DNA of 64,000 bases from Sphingobacterium spiritivorum ATCC 33861 (GTDB lineage: Bacteria; Bacteroidota; Bacteroidia; Sphingobacteriales; Sphingobacteriaceae): positions 225,981-289,980 of the forward strand of contig NZ_GL379774.1 in the NCBI RefSeq assembly GCF_000143765.1. Reading direction: 5' to 3'. The translations under genes were made by a program, and so were the position numbers. Positions 11,758 through 20,985 of this stretch are shown here, in pieces; the stretch's first letter is position 1, and every line of letters begins with the position of its first letter. The notes beneath the pieces were generated by a model. The model saw only the letters and a list, made by a program, of their open reading frames with translations, did not search any database and was not told the origin of the DNA.

Positions 11758-13223
11758 TGATGTCAAATCCTGTCGTCCATATTGCCAATTTAACTGTCCA
11801 ATACCCCAATCAATCGGTATTGCAGAGTTTGAATTGGCAAATTGAACAGGGCGAAAATTGGTTAATAGGAGGTAAAAGCGGATCCGGTAAGACAACCTTA
11901 GCATTAGCTATTGCTGATCAGGTACAATTCAGCGGAAATGTCGACATTCATTTTGACAGTACCAGTCCCCTACCCTCAAAAACACTTTACGTCTCTAACT
12001 GGTACCAGTTTACCAATCTCGAAGGAGACCGTAATTTTTATTATCAGCAACGATATAACAAACATCAGGGCAACGATACACTGACCGTATATGCCGAATT
12101 TATGCATTACGGAAAACAGGAAAATCTGAATCCTGAAGACCTGGAGGTTTACCTCCGCAAATTTGGTTTTCAAAACCAGAAAAACACACAATTAATCGAA
12201 TTATCCAGTGGAGAACACAAAAAACTCCAATTGATAAAAGCACTGTGGCTGCAACCGCAGATATTGATTATAGATCAGCCTTATACTGGTCTGGACAAAC
12301 AGTCCCGTCATGAACTGAATAATGTATTCAATCAGCTGGCTTCTGAGGGAGTTACACTAATTTTGATCTCAAACGATGAAGAACATCCGGACTGTATCAA
12401 TCGTTTTGCTGAAATACAAGAAGGACAGCTAAACATACGAAACAGCGCTTCAGAAATCTCCAGAGAAGCTGAACGTATCAGCAAACCGCTGCCAGGATTT
12501 CTGCAACAACCACCTAAAGTCACATCAGACATTATGGTAAGCATGCACAATGTGACCATCCGGTACGATGAAAAAGAAGTTCTCAAAAATATTGATTGGG
12601 AAGTCCGCGCCGGAGAAAAATGGCTGTTGCAGGGACATAACGGATCCGGAAAATCAACACTGCTCAGCCTGATCAATGGTGACCACCCGCAGGCTTATGC
12701 GAATGATATCACCCTCTTTGGTAAAAAAAGAGGTTCAGGTGAAAGCATCTGGGAAATTAAAGAACACTTAGGAATTATCTCTCCGGAGATGCACTGGTAC
12801 TTTGACGCTACTGCAAAAGTATGGCAGAGCATCGCATCCGGATTTTTCGATAGCGTAGGGTTATTTCGGGATCTGAGCTTTGAAAAACAAAGAAAAGTAG
12901 ATGAGATATTGGCATTTTTTGATTTAAAAGAATACAAAAATCAGCTGCTGTCTACACTCCCTTTAGGCAAACAACGGTTAGTGCTGCTGGCACGAACCAT
13001 TATCAAGAATCCCGAATTACTGATTCTGGATGAACCTTGTCAGGGCCTGGATTACGAACAGACCAAGCAATTCAATGCAATTGTAGATGAACTCTGTTCA
13101 CACGGCAATACTCTGATCTATGTGGGGCATTTTGAGACACAACTGCCGTCCTGTATTGACAACAGAATAATTTTAGAAAACGGAAAAGTAAAAGCTGTAG
13201 AAACAGCATTAGAAAACGCATAA
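11757..13223 (+). CDS. Tandem ABC ATPase, ModF/PhrA-like
   Basis: Soluble protein of 488 residues with two ABC ATPase domains and no membrane segments. Domain 1 has Walker A GGKSGSGKTT (38-47), signature LSSGEHKK and Walker B ILIIDQPYTGLD. Domain 2 has GHNGSGKST, a degraded signature LPLGKQRL and LLILDEPCQGLD. The arrangement resembles E. coli ModF (also called PhrA), whose role is poorly defined. It is embedded between leuD and leuB, overlapping the leuD stop by one base and ending one base before leuB. A second ATG at 11760 is equally possible. No link to leucine synthesis is known to me. Confidence 0.8.
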   Translation: MMSNPVVHIANLTVQYPNQSVLQSLNWQIEQGENWLIGGKSGSGKTTLALAIADQVQFSGNVDIHFDSTSPLPSKTLYVSNWYQFTNLEGDRNFYYQQRYNKHQGNDTLTVYAEFMHYGKQENLNPEDLEVYLRKFGFQNQKNTQLIELSSGEHKKLQLIKALWLQPQILIIDQPYTGLDKQSRHELNNVFNQLASEGVTLILISNDEEHPDCINRFAEIQEGQLNIRNSASEISREAERISKPLPGFLQQPPKVTSDIMVSMHNVTIRYDEKEVLKNIDWEVRAGEKWLLQGHNGSGKSTLLSLINGDHPQAYANDITLFGKKRGSGESIWEIKEHLGIISPEMHWYFDATAKVWQSIASGFFDSVGLFRDLSFEKQRKVDEILAFFDLKEYKNQLLSTLPLGKQRLVLLARTIIKNPELLILDEPCQGLDYEQTKQFNAIVDELCSHGNTLIYVGHFETQLPSCIDNRIILENGKVKAVETALENA

Positions 13224-13224
13224 C

Positions 13225-14298
13225 ATGAAAAAAAATATATTGATTATCCCTGGAGACGGGATTGGTCAGGAGGTTACGACCTGGGGTAAGAAAGCATTAG
13301 AGAAAGTTGCGACAAAGTATGGACACGATTTCATCTTTGATGAAGCCATTATGGGACATACAGCAATTGAAGCAACAGGCGATCCGCTTCCGGCAGAAAC
13401 ACTGGAAAAGGCAAAATCCAGTGATGCTATTCTTTTCGGAGCCATCGGTCATGCTAAATACGATAATGATCCTTCAGCAAAAGTACGTCCGGAACAAGGC
13501 CTTTTAAAGATCCGGAAAGAATTGGGCCTGTATGCCAATCTACGCCCTATTCTTCTGTTTGACGAACTATTAGACGCTTCCAGTCTGAAACCTGAAGTAT
13601 TACGCGGAACAGATATTCTGTTTTTCAGAGAATTGACAGGAGATGTGTATTTTGGAGAGAAAAAAAGAAACGAAGACAATACATTCGCTTCCGATCTGAT
13701 GAATTACCATCGCTACGAAGTAGAACGTATAGCACGTAAAGCGTACGAAGCAGCTCGTACCCGTAGCAAAAAGTTGTGTTCAGTAGATAAAGCCAACGTA
13801 TTGGAAACCTCCCGCCTGTGGAGAGAAGTCGTACAGGAGCTGGCAAAAGAATATTCGGACGTAGAGACCGAGCATATGTTTATCGATAATGCAGCCATGC
13901 AACTTGTCAAAAATCCTAAAAAATTTGATGTTGTACTTACAGCTAATCTTTTCGGAGATATCCTGACAGATGAAGCTTCTCAAATCGCAGGATCAATGGG
14001 CATGCTGGCATCTGCTTCTGTAGGAGACGGTACAGGCTTCTTCGAACCTATACACGGCTCAGCGCACGACATTGCCGGACAAAACAAAGCGAATCCGCTT
14101 GCTTCTATTCTGTCTGCAGCACTCATGCTAGACATCAGTTTTGGTCTTCATACAGAAGCGAAAGAGCTGACACAGGCTGTAGCTGACACCCTCAAAGCGG
14201 GATGGAGAACAGGAGATATTGCAAATGCTTCCACACCTGCAGAACAAGTGTTAGGCACAAAAGAAATGGGTGCCAGGGTATTAGAGTTTATTAAATAG
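13225..14298 (+). CDS. leuB: 3-isopropylmalate dehydrogenase
   Basis: NAD-dependent oxidative decarboxylase giving 2-ketoisocaproate, the last committed step of leucine synthesis. The 357 residues contain IPGDGIGQEV at the start, RPEQGLLKIRKELGLYANLRP, the DKANVLETSRLWRE motif and the C-terminal EPIHGSAHDIAG that separates isopropylmalate from isocitrate dehydrogenases. It starts one base after the ABC ATPase gene. Confidence 0.96.
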   Translation: MKKNILIIPGDGIGQEVTTWGKKALEKVATKYGHDFIFDEAIMGHTAIEATGDPLPAETLEKAKSSDAILFGAIGHAKYDNDPSAKVRPEQGLLKIRKELGLYANLRPILLFDELLDASSLKPEVLRGTDILFFRELTGDVYFGEKKRNEDNTFASDLMNYHRYEVERIARKAYEAARTRSKKLCSVDKANVLETSRLWREVVQELAKEYSDVETEHMFIDNAAMQLVKNPKKFDVVLTANLFGDILTDEASQIAGSMGMLASASVGDGTGFFEPIHGSAHDIAGQNKANPLASILSAALMLDISFGLHTEAKELTQAVADTLKAGWRTGDIANASTPAEQVLGTKEMGARVLEFIK

Positions 14299-14332
14299 AA
14301 TTAATCAAGGTCAAACATAAAAACTTAAAAGT

Positions 14333-15499
14333 ATGTTACACGATCCAAATCACTTATACATTTTCGATACGACTCTTCGCGATGGCGAACAGGTACCGGG
14401 ATGTCAGTTAACGACACCTGAAAAGATTGAAATTGCCAAAGATTTGGAAAAATTAGGCGTCGATGTTATCGAAGCCGGTTTTCCAGTATCCAGTCCCGGT
14501 GATTTTCAATCCGTAGTCGAGTTGTCAAAAGCGGTAAACGATGTCATTATATGTGCACTGACCCGTGCCAATAAAAATGATATCGATGTGGCTGCTGAAG
14601 CACTGAAATTTGCAAAAAGACCCCGTATTCATACCGGTATCGGTTCATCAGATCTGCATATCCAATATAAATTCAACAGCACACGTGAAGAAATTCTGGA
14701 GCGTGCTGTGTCTGCAGTCAAACATGCCAAATCCTACGTAGAAGACGTAGAATTCTATGCAGAAGATGCAGGACGTGCAGACCTGGAATACCTTGCAAAA
14801 ATGGTAGAAGCCGTGATTGCAGCAGGTGCTACAGTAGTTAATATTCCGGATACAAACGGATATTGCCTGCCCGATCAATATGGAGCCAAAATCAAATTCT
14901 TAAAAGAAAATGTAAAGAATATTGATCAGGCTATTATTTCTGCACATTGCCACAACGATTTAGGGCTCGCTACAGCCAATTCTATCGCAGCCGTACAAAA
15001 TGGTGCCCGTCAGGTAGAATGTACCATCAACGGTATAGGTGAACGTGCCGGAAATACTTCTCTGGAAGAGGTAGCCATGATACTGAAAGTACACAATCAG
15101 GTGTTTGGAGGCCTGACTTCCAACATCAATAGCCAGATGTTTACCTACATCAGCAGAAAGGTCAGTGAAATGATGAACATGCCTGTACAGCCAAATAAAG
15201 CTATCGTAGGGCGTAATGCATTTGCACACAGTTCAGGTATTCACCAGGACGGATTCCTCAAACACAGAGAAACATATGAGATTATCCGTCCCGAAGATGT
15301 AGGCTTGTTAGAAGCAGACATTATCCTCACGGCACGTTCAGGTCGTCACGCCTTGAAACACCATCTGGAACGCCTTGGTTATCAACTGGAAAAAGAAGAA
15401 TTAGCACTTACTTACCAACGTTTCTTAGTACTGGCTGATGCAAAAAAAGACATTTGTGACGAAGATTTAGTCACCTTAGTCACTTCAAGACAAGGTTAA
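14333..15499 (+). CDS. leuA: 2-isopropylmalate synthase, short form without regulatory domain
   Basis: Condenses acetyl-CoA with 2-ketoisovalerate, the first step of leucine synthesis. The TIM barrel is complete: [13 protein letters not shown] at residues 10-22, [11 protein letters not shown] with the metal-binding HxH, and [15 protein letters not shown]. The 388 residues stop where the leucine-binding C-terminal domain of the 520-residue enzymes would begin, so classical feedback control is probably missing. Homocitrate synthase or citramalate synthase are related families, but the position next to leuBCD makes LeuA the clear choice. Confidence 0.93.
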   Translation: MLHDPNHLYIFDTTLRDGEQVPGCQLTTPEKIEIAKDLEKLGVDVIEAGFPVSSPGDFQSVVELSKAVNDVIICALTRANKNDIDVAAEALKFAKRPRIHTGIGSSDLHIQYKFNSTREEILERAVSAVKHAKSYVEDVEFYAEDAGRADLEYLAKMVEAVIAAGATVVNIPDTNGYCLPDQYGAKIKFLKENVKNIDQAIISAHCHNDLGLATANSIAAVQNGARQVECTINGIGERAGNTSLEEVAMILKVHNQVFGGLTSNINSQMFTYISRKVSEMMNMPVQPNKAIVGRNAFAHSSGIHQDGFLKHRETYEIIRPEDVGLLEADIILTARSGRHALKHHLERLGYQLEKEELALTYQRFLVLADAKKDICDEDLVTLVTSRQG

Positions 15500-15513
15500 A
15501 AGAGCATAATCGT

Positions 15514-15572
15514 CATTGTGCATTAGATCCGGTAATCCATTAAAGAACAGAAACCGGACAGCATGCACAATG
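15514..15572. repeat. Inverted repeat between leuA and ilvA
   Basis: Two 20-nt arms, 15514-15533 and 15553-15572, around a 19-nt spacer. The outer ten bases (CATTGTGCAT/ATGCACAATG) and inner five (CCGGT/ACCGG) pair perfectly, separated by a 5-nt mismatched bulge. No U-tract follows. It could be a small dispersed repeat or an mRNA hairpin. Confidence 0.65.
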
Positions 15573-15628
15573 GCGGTAATTTTACAGCCCTCAACCTTGA
15601 CTTTTATTTTTCACTTTTCACCTACAAA

Positions 15629-16882
15629 ATGAGTTTCGATCTATCAACCCTAAACATAAACTCAGAACAGACGTTAGAACAGATCAAAGATGTGGTTAAC
15701 AGAACCCCATTGCAATACAATCAACATCTTTCTGAGAAATATCAAGCCGAAGTCTATTTAAAACGTGAAGATCTCCAGATCGTCCGTTCCTACAAATTGC
15801 GTGGTGCTTACAATAAGATCGTCAACCTTTCGGAAGACGAAAGAAACCGCGGTGTCGTATGTGCAAGTGCCGGCAATCATGCACAAGGCGTCGCTTTCTC
15901 CTGTCGAAAACTCAATATCAAAGGCGTAATATTCATGCCCGGCCCAACTCCCAAGCAGAAAATATCACAAACTGAAATGTGGGGAAATGGCAATGTAGAG
16001 ATCGTGTTGACGGGAGATACCTTTGATGATTGTCAAAAATCAGCATTGACCTATGCAGAGGAACATGGCATGACCTTTATTCCGCCTTTTGATGATCTCA
16101 AGGTAATAGAAGGACAAGGTACCGTAGCAGTAGAAGTGCTTCAGGATCTTCCGGATCTGGATGTTGTATTTATTCCTATAGGTGGAGGCGGGCTTGCAGC
16201 AGGTGTGAGCCACTACCTCAAAGGAAAGAACAATGCGATCAAATGCTTTGGGATTGAGCCTGAAGGAGCTCCTTCTATGCAAGCTGCATTAAGCGCCGGA
16301 GAGCCGGTGGAACTGGGGCAGATCAACAAATTCGTTGATGGAGCCGCAGTCAAAAAAATTGGAGCTACAACCTTCGAAATAGCCCGTCAGCTACTTGATC
16401 ATACCCGCTCTATACCGGAAGGAAAAATCTGTACCTGTATACTTGAACTTTACAATAAAGACGCTATTGTAGTAGAACCAGCAGGAGCCCTTTCTGTGGC
16501 AGCATTAGAATTTCATAAAGAAGAAATAAAAGGCAAAAAAGTAGTCTGCATTATTTCAGGAGGGAATAATGATATTGACAGGATGAGTGAAATCAAAGAA
16601 CTGTCCCTGCTCTATGAAGGATACAAACACTACTTTATTGTCAGATTCCCCCAACGCCCCGGAGCATTGAAACTCTTCGTATCTGAAGTTTTAGGTCCGA
16701 AGGATGATATTACCCGTTTCGAGTTTATTAAGAAAACCGAACGCGAAAGGGGGCCTGCTCTGGTCGGTATAGAACTCAATAAGCCCGAAGATTATCAGTC
16801 GCTTATTGACCGGATGAAAGAATATAAGTTTGATGTTATAGAAGTCAATAAAGACCAGACATTATTCGAATATCTGGTCTGA
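15629..16882 (+). CDS. ilvA: Threonine ammonia-lyase (biosynthetic, single ACT-like domain)
   Basis: PLP enzyme that deaminates threonine to 2-ketobutyrate, feeding isoleucine synthesis. From the ATG at 15629 it has 417 residues. The PLP lysine is K56 in SYKLRGAYNK, with CASAGNHAQGVA and the GGGGLAAG phosphate loop. The C-terminal about 85 residues (HYFIVRFPQRPGALKLF onward) form one ACT-like regulatory domain, compared with two in E. coli IlvA. An upstream ATG at 15563 would start inside the inverted repeat and add 22 residues unlike the family, so I reject it. Last gene of the cluster. Confidence 0.94.
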   Translation: MSFDLSTLNINSEQTLEQIKDVVNRTPLQYNQHLSEKYQAEVYLKREDLQIVRSYKLRGAYNKIVNLSEDERNRGVVCASAGNHAQGVAFSCRKLNIKGVIFMPGPTPKQKISQTEMWGNGNVEIVLTGDTFDDCQKSALTYAEEHGMTFIPPFDDLKVIEGQGTVAVEVLQDLPDLDVVFIPIGGGGLAAGVSHYLKGKNNAIKCFGIEPEGAPSMQAALSAGEPVELGQINKFVDGAAVKKIGATTFEIARQLLDHTRSIPEGKICTCILELYNKDAIVVEPAGALSVAALEFHKEEIKGKKVVCIISGGNNDIDRMSEIKELSLLYEGYKHYFIVRFPQRPGALKLFVSEVLGPKDDITRFEFIKKTERERGPALVGIELNKPEDYQSLIDRMKEYKFDVIEVNKDQTLFEYLV

Positions 16883-16900
16883 ACAACGACAGACATTTCA

Positions 16901-16953
16901 CTAAATAAAACAAGGAAGCCCGGCAATATGCCGGGCTTCCTTGTTTTATTTAG
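16901..16953 (+). terminator. Terminator of the ilv-leu cluster
   Basis: Perfect 25-bp stem (16901-16925 with 16929-16953), GC-rich centre, followed by CTTGTTATTTTTTG. Very strong Rho-independent terminator; the right arm itself contains TTGTTTTATTT. Confidence 0.95.
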
Positions 16954-17108
16954 CTTGTTATTTTTTGTACATAATTACATGCTGATACGCTGATTGAACA
17001 AAACTAAATATTACAGCATTATGTCTCTTTTCGTATACAAAAATTTAATGCTCTGATCTTAAAAATATTTTCTTAACTTCAACCTATCAAACTGTATATT
17101 AGAACACT

Positions 17109-17627
17109 ATGAAAACACAAGCAATCTTATTATTCTTCGTATTACTCAGTGCGACAGCATTCGGGCAGACAGACAAGAGCAAACGTCCGAGTCCTCCGGA
17201 CAGTGTCAGAATCACGACAGACGACGGCGTTACAATAGCTGTTAATTACAGTCGGCCTTCGCTGAAAGGTCGTCAGATAGGTGTTGATGTAGCACCCATA
17301 GGCAAAGTATGGCGTACAGGAGCTAACGAAGCCACCACATTCGAAATCAATAAAGATGTATCCATAGAAGGCCAGGAACTTCCTGCCGGAAAATACAGTC
17401 TTTACAGCATTCCCGGAGAACAACAGATCACACTGATCTTTAACAAAACCTGGAATCAGTGGGGTACTAAATATGAACAGAGCGAAGATGCGCTGCGCGT
17501 AGATGTGACGCCTACTGCAGCAGACACCGCACAGGAACAGTTTAAAATCAGCGCAGATAAATCCGGAAAAGTACAGTTAATCTGGGGCGAACATGCAGTT
17601 CCGTTTACGGTAAAAGCCGTCAAATAA
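17109..17627 (+). CDS. Exported DUF2911 protein
   Basis: A 172-residue protein with an N-terminal signal peptide (hydrophobic residues 5-18, cleavage near AFGQ). The remainder matches the DUF2911 family: NYSRPSLKGRQI, then GKVWRTGANEATTFE and LPAGKYSLYSIPGE. The family is common in Bacteroidota and has no established function; its predicted location here is the periplasm or outer membrane. It stands alone between two terminators. Confidence 0.85.
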   Translation: MKTQAILLFFVLLSATAFGQTDKSKRPSPPDSVRITTDDGVTIAVNYSRPSLKGRQIGVDVAPIGKVWRTGANEATTFEINKDVSIEGQELPAGKYSLYSIPGEQQITLIFNKTWNQWGTKYEQSEDALRVDVTPTAADTAQEQFKISADKSGKVQLIWGEHAVPFTVKAVK

Positions 17628-17647
17628 TCTGACTTGCCTCATAAAAA

Positions 17648-17685
17648 TAACAGACAAAAAATCTTAATGGATTTTTTGTCTGTTA
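17648..17685 (+). terminator. Terminator after the DUF2911 gene
   Basis: Perfect 16-bp stem (17648-17663 with 17670-17685) with a 6-nt loop. The T-run lies in the right arm (GATTTTTTGTC). Confidence 0.85.
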
Positions 17686-18161
17686 CTCTTTACTTCTCTT
17701 CCATACTTCTCTTCCTCACACGTCGGAAAACTTTTCAGATCGCCTGTAAAAATTATCAAAAAAGTACTTTTCTGAATAAAAGTATTGCAAATCTCATCTT
17801 AAATTTAGTATTCAAAAAAAACAGCAAAAAACCGAATTTTAACTGCGTTTTTTTGTCTATATTTTGTCATCAATTTTTACAAGTTTTACCTGTAGAAATT
17901 ACTCCACAAAATTAATTTTAAAGTTATCCACATTCTATATATATACTGAAAAACAAACGGTTACTACAAAAAACAAACACAGGAACGCAGTTTATACAGT
18001 TTGTTTTGATCTAGTGTGGAAAAGTATCATTACCCCTCCTATTTAAAATAGTTGATATTTGTTCAGGTCAAGAGGAAATACCCTCCTGGCTATACGTTTT
18101 CATCATCTTCAGACACTAACTTATCACCTGAAGTGAAGGTCTGGCTTTTAACTTTAATATC
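17686..18161 (+). other. Long leader region of the nrd genes
   Basis: 476 nt without a credible gene. It holds a perfect DnaA-box sequence TTATCCACA (17924-17932), a one-mismatch box in reverse (TGTGGAAAA, 18015-18023) and AT-rich stretches. Two hairpins lie near the gene: GAGG/CCTC with CAG/CTG (18064-18088) and CTTCAG (18107-18112) with CTGAAG (18128-18133). No promoter with both consensus boxes and no known riboswitch was recognised. Confidence 0.4.
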
Positions 18162-18395
18162 ATGGCAAGAATCATCAAATTTGAAAAAAATGACTGTGCA
18201 CCATGTGCACAAGTATCGGCATACCTCGATCAGAAAGGTATTCAGTACGAGACTATCAATCCTTTTGATCAGCCTGAGTTAGCTGTCAAGTTTAAAGTTC
18301 GTACCGTTCCTACCGTCATCGTATTGGAAGACGAAGAGATCAAAAGCCGTATCATTGGATTTAAGCCGGAAGAATTAGCGTCTATTGCACAGTAA
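18162..18395 (+). CDS. Thioredoxin-like redoxin, likely NrdH role
   Basis: Small thioredoxin-fold protein of 77 residues. The redox motif CAPC is at residues 12-15, and the cis-proline region VRTVPTVIV follows. Its position directly before nrdI and nrdE, and its size, suggest it reduces ribonucleotide reductase as NrdH does, although NrdH proteins usually carry CVQC or CMQC. It could also be a general thioredoxin-like protein. 31 nt separate it from nrdI. Confidence 0.8.
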   Translation: MARIIKFEKNDCAPCAQVSAYLDQKGIQYETINPFDQPELAVKFKVRTVPTVIVLEDEEIKSRIIGFKPEELASIAQ

Positions 18396-18426
18396 ATAGC
18401 AGGTATCATCTAAACCACATACTGCT

Positions 18427-18834
18427 ATGATACACATCTACTACGACTCTAAAACCGGCAATGTACAACGTTTTATGGACAAGCTGACCCAGATCACCGG
18501 TTGGCACGGACATAAGATCACAGAAGATCTGGAAGTAACAGAACCCGGTCATCTGGTCACGTTTACCACCAATTTCGGACAAGTCCCGGAGCAGACGCTG
18601 TTGTTTATGAAAAGAGCATCTGCAATGATCAACTCCGTTACATCTAGCGGAAACCGCAATTGGGGTAGAAATTTCGGTCTTGCAGCAGACAAAATAGCTG
18701 CAGACTTTGACATCCCTCTGGCATTCAAATTTGAATTGTCAGGAACGATGGAAGATATTAATCAATTTATTGACATCATAAAGAATCATAACTATGATAG
18801 CGAACGAGGTAGCAAAAAGCTGGATATTGCTTAA
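18427..18834 (+). CDS. nrdI: Ribonucleotide reductase flavodoxin-like accessory protein
   Basis: Flavodoxin-like protein of 135 residues that supplies the oxidant for making the manganese-tyrosyl radical cofactor of NrdF. The N-terminal YYDSKTGNVQRF matches the FMN phosphate loop and SSGNRNWGRNFGLAAD is the NrdI signature. The presence of nrdI marks the system as class Ib. Ten bases precede the chosen nrdE start. Confidence 0.93.
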   Translation: MIHIYYDSKTGNVQRFMDKLTQITGWHGHKITEDLEVTEPGHLVTFTTNFGQVPEQTLLFMKRASAMINSVTSSGNRNWGRNFGLAADKIAADFDIPLAFKFELSGTMEDINQFIDIIKNHNYDSERGSKKLDIA

Positions 18835-18844
18835 TAATGAAATC

Positions 18845-20899
18845 ATGATCAAACATGATGACGAGTATAGCTTACACAAAGACAAAGAAGCTGTACGCGC
18901 CTATTTCTTGGAATATGTAAACAAGAATACGGTATTCTTCTATACATTGAAAGAGAAGATTGATTATCTGATTGAACAGAATTACTACATCAATTTTTAC
19001 GAATGGTTCACATTCGAACAAATGGAAGAGGTGTTTAATTTTGTATATGCTAAGAAATTCCGCTTTCAATCCTTCATGAGTGCATTCAAATTCTTTCAGA
19101 GTTATGCACTGCGTGATGATTCAGGTGAAAAATTCCTGGAGCGTTACGAAGACCGCGTAGTGGCGGTAGCGCTATTCTTAGCACGTGAAGAAGGTGTCGC
19201 TAAAGCGATCGAATATGCCGAGATATTTATCAATCAGGAATATCAACCTGCTACCCCGACTTTCCTGAATGCCGGTAAAAAACGTTCCGGAGAGCTGGTA
19301 TCCTGTTTCCTTGATGAAATCGGTGACAACCTTAACGGTATCGGTTATGCTGTAGATTCTGCAATGAAATTATCATCAATCGGTGGTGGTGTCTCTTTCA
19401 ATATTTCCAAAATCCGTGCTCGTGGTGAAGCGATCAAAGGTGTGGAAGGAAGAGCAGGAGGTGTACTTCCGATCATGAAGATCATGGAAGACACGTTCTC
19501 ATACGCCAACCAGTTAGGACAACGTCCTGGTGCCGGAGCCGTATACCTGAATATCTTCCACTCGGATATTGAAGAGTTTCTGGATTGTAAAAAGATCAAC
19601 GTTGACGAAAAAGTACGTATCAAATCGCTGTCTATCGGTATCATCGTTCCTGATAAATTCATGGAACTGGCTGAAAAAGACGAAGCAGCTTACCTGATCT
19701 ATCCGCATACCGTAATGCAGGAATATGGTCAGTATCTGGACGAATTAGATATGGATCTGATGTACGAGGAACTGATTACCAATCCAAACATCAAGAAGAA
19801 AAAAATCAATGCACGCCACCTACTGGTGAAGATTGCACAAACGCAAAAAGAATCAGGATACCCATATATCTTCTTCAAGGAAAATGCAAATCGTGAGCAT
19901 GCCCTGAACGGATTGGGTAAAGTGAAATTTTCTAACCTGTGTACAGAGATCATGCAGGTATCAGAAGTTTCAGACATTAACATCTACGGTAAAGAAGATA
20001 CCATTCGTTATGGTATCTCCTGTAATCTGGGTTCGCTGAACATAGCAACCGTAATGGACAACAAACGCATCAAAGAAACCGTTAAGACAGCCATGCGTGC
20101 CCTTACAGTAGTTTCTGATGTAACAGATATCGAAATGGTTCCATCCATTGCCAAAGCAAACCGCGAGCTACATTCCGTAGGCCTGGGAGCAATGAATCTG
20201 CACGGATTCTTAGCAAAAAGCTTTATCATGTACGAATCAGACGAAGCATTAGATTTTGCCAATACGTTCTTTATGATGATGAACTACTACTCTTTGGAAG
20301 CTTCTATGGAAATTGCCAAAGAACGTCAGAGAACATTTGTAGGATGTGAAAAATCAGCATATGCAGACGGTACTTATTTCGACAAATACCTGAACAGAGA
20401 CTATATGCCTAAATCGGACAAAGTCAAAGAACTGTTCGAAGGTATGCATATCCCTACTATTGAAGATTGGGCACAACTGAAAGAACAGGTCAAAGAACAT
20501 GGTGTATACCACGCTTACCGTCTGGCAATCGCACCGAACCAGTCTACATCATATATCATGAACGCAACTGCATCAGTAATGCCGATTGTAGATATTATTG
20601 AAGTACGTGAGTACGGAGACAGTACAACCTACTATCCGATGCCATACCTGACAAACGATAACTACTTCTATTTCAAATCGGCATACGATATGGACCAGAT
20701 GAAAGTATTGCGTCTGATCTCAGTTATCCAGCGTCACATTGATCAGGGAGTGTCTACTATCCTCCACACGAACTCGAAAGATTCGACACGTGATCTGGCA
20801 AAATATTATATCTATGCACATAAATTAGGGTTGAAATCCCTTTATTATACACGTACACGCAAATCTACTATCGATGAGTGTGTATCTTGTTCAGCATAA
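18845..20899 (+). CDS. nrdE: Class Ib ribonucleotide reductase alpha subunit
   Basis: Catalytic subunit reducing ribonucleoside diphosphates. From ATG 18845 it has 684 residues; an upstream ATG at 18794 overlaps nrdI by 41 nt and adds 17 unlikely residues. Visible elements are YQPATPTFLNAG, the active-site cysteines in ELVSCFL and ISCNLGS, the thiyl-radical cysteine in SNLCTEI, PNQSTSYIMNAT, and the C-terminal shuttle cysteines ECVSCSA. There is no N-terminal ATP-cone, so inhibition by dATP through that domain is not expected. Confidence 0.95.
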   Translation: MIKHDDEYSLHKDKEAVRAYFLEYVNKNTVFFYTLKEKIDYLIEQNYYINFYEWFTFEQMEEVFNFVYAKKFRFQSFMSAFKFFQSYALRDDSGEKFLERYEDRVVAVALFLAREEGVAKAIEYAEIFINQEYQPATPTFLNAGKKRSGELVSCFLDEIGDNLNGIGYAVDSAMKLSSIGGGVSFNISKIRARGEAIKGVEGRAGGVLPIMKIMEDTFSYANQLGQRPGAGAVYLNIFHSDIEEFLDCKKINVDEKVRIKSLSIGIIVPDKFMELAEKDEAAYLIYPHTVMQEYGQYLDELDMDLMYEELITNPNIKKKKINARHLLVKIAQTQKESGYPYIFFKENANREHALNGLGKVKFSNLCTEIMQVSEVSDINIYGKEDTIRYGISCNLGSLNIATVMDNKRIKETVKTAMRALTVVSDVTDIEMVPSIAKANRELHSVGLGAMNLHGFLAKSFIMYESDEALDFANTFFMMMNYYSLEASMEIAKERQRTFVGCEKSAYADGTYFDKYLNRDYMPKSDKVKELFEGMHIPTIEDWAQLKEQVKEHGVYHAYRLAIAPNQSTSYIMNATASVMPIVDIIEVREYGDSTTYYPMPYLTNDNYFYFKSAYDMDQMKVLRLISVIQRHIDQGVSTILHTNSKDSTRDLAKYYIYAHKLGLKSLYYTRTRKSTIDECVSCSA

Positions 20900-20926
20900 A
20901 AGTTTAAAAAGTACTTAACTCATACA

Positions 20927-20972
20927 GAAGCTGAATATCAACGACACCAGTCGTTAGTATTCGGCTTCTTTT
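20927..20972 (+). terminator. Terminator-like hairpin between nrdE and nrdF
   Basis: 19-nt arms (20927-20945 and 20950-20968) with an ACCA loop, 16 Watson-Crick pairs plus G-U pairs, followed directly by TTTT. It lies 13 nt before the nrdF start, so it may partly terminate transcription and set the NrdE to NrdF ratio, or act as a processing site. Confidence 0.7.
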
Positions 20973-20985
20973 AACGAATACCACC

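Noticed and set aside
17634..17915. 93-codon frame after the DUF2911 gene
   Set aside because: It begins before and runs through the 17648-17685 terminator hairpin and has low-complexity AT-rich composition; no family match.
17924..18023. Possible replication origin from DnaA-box-like sites
   Set aside because: Only two boxes, one imperfect, and no dnaA, parAB or rpmH genes nearby. More consistent with gene regulation or chance.
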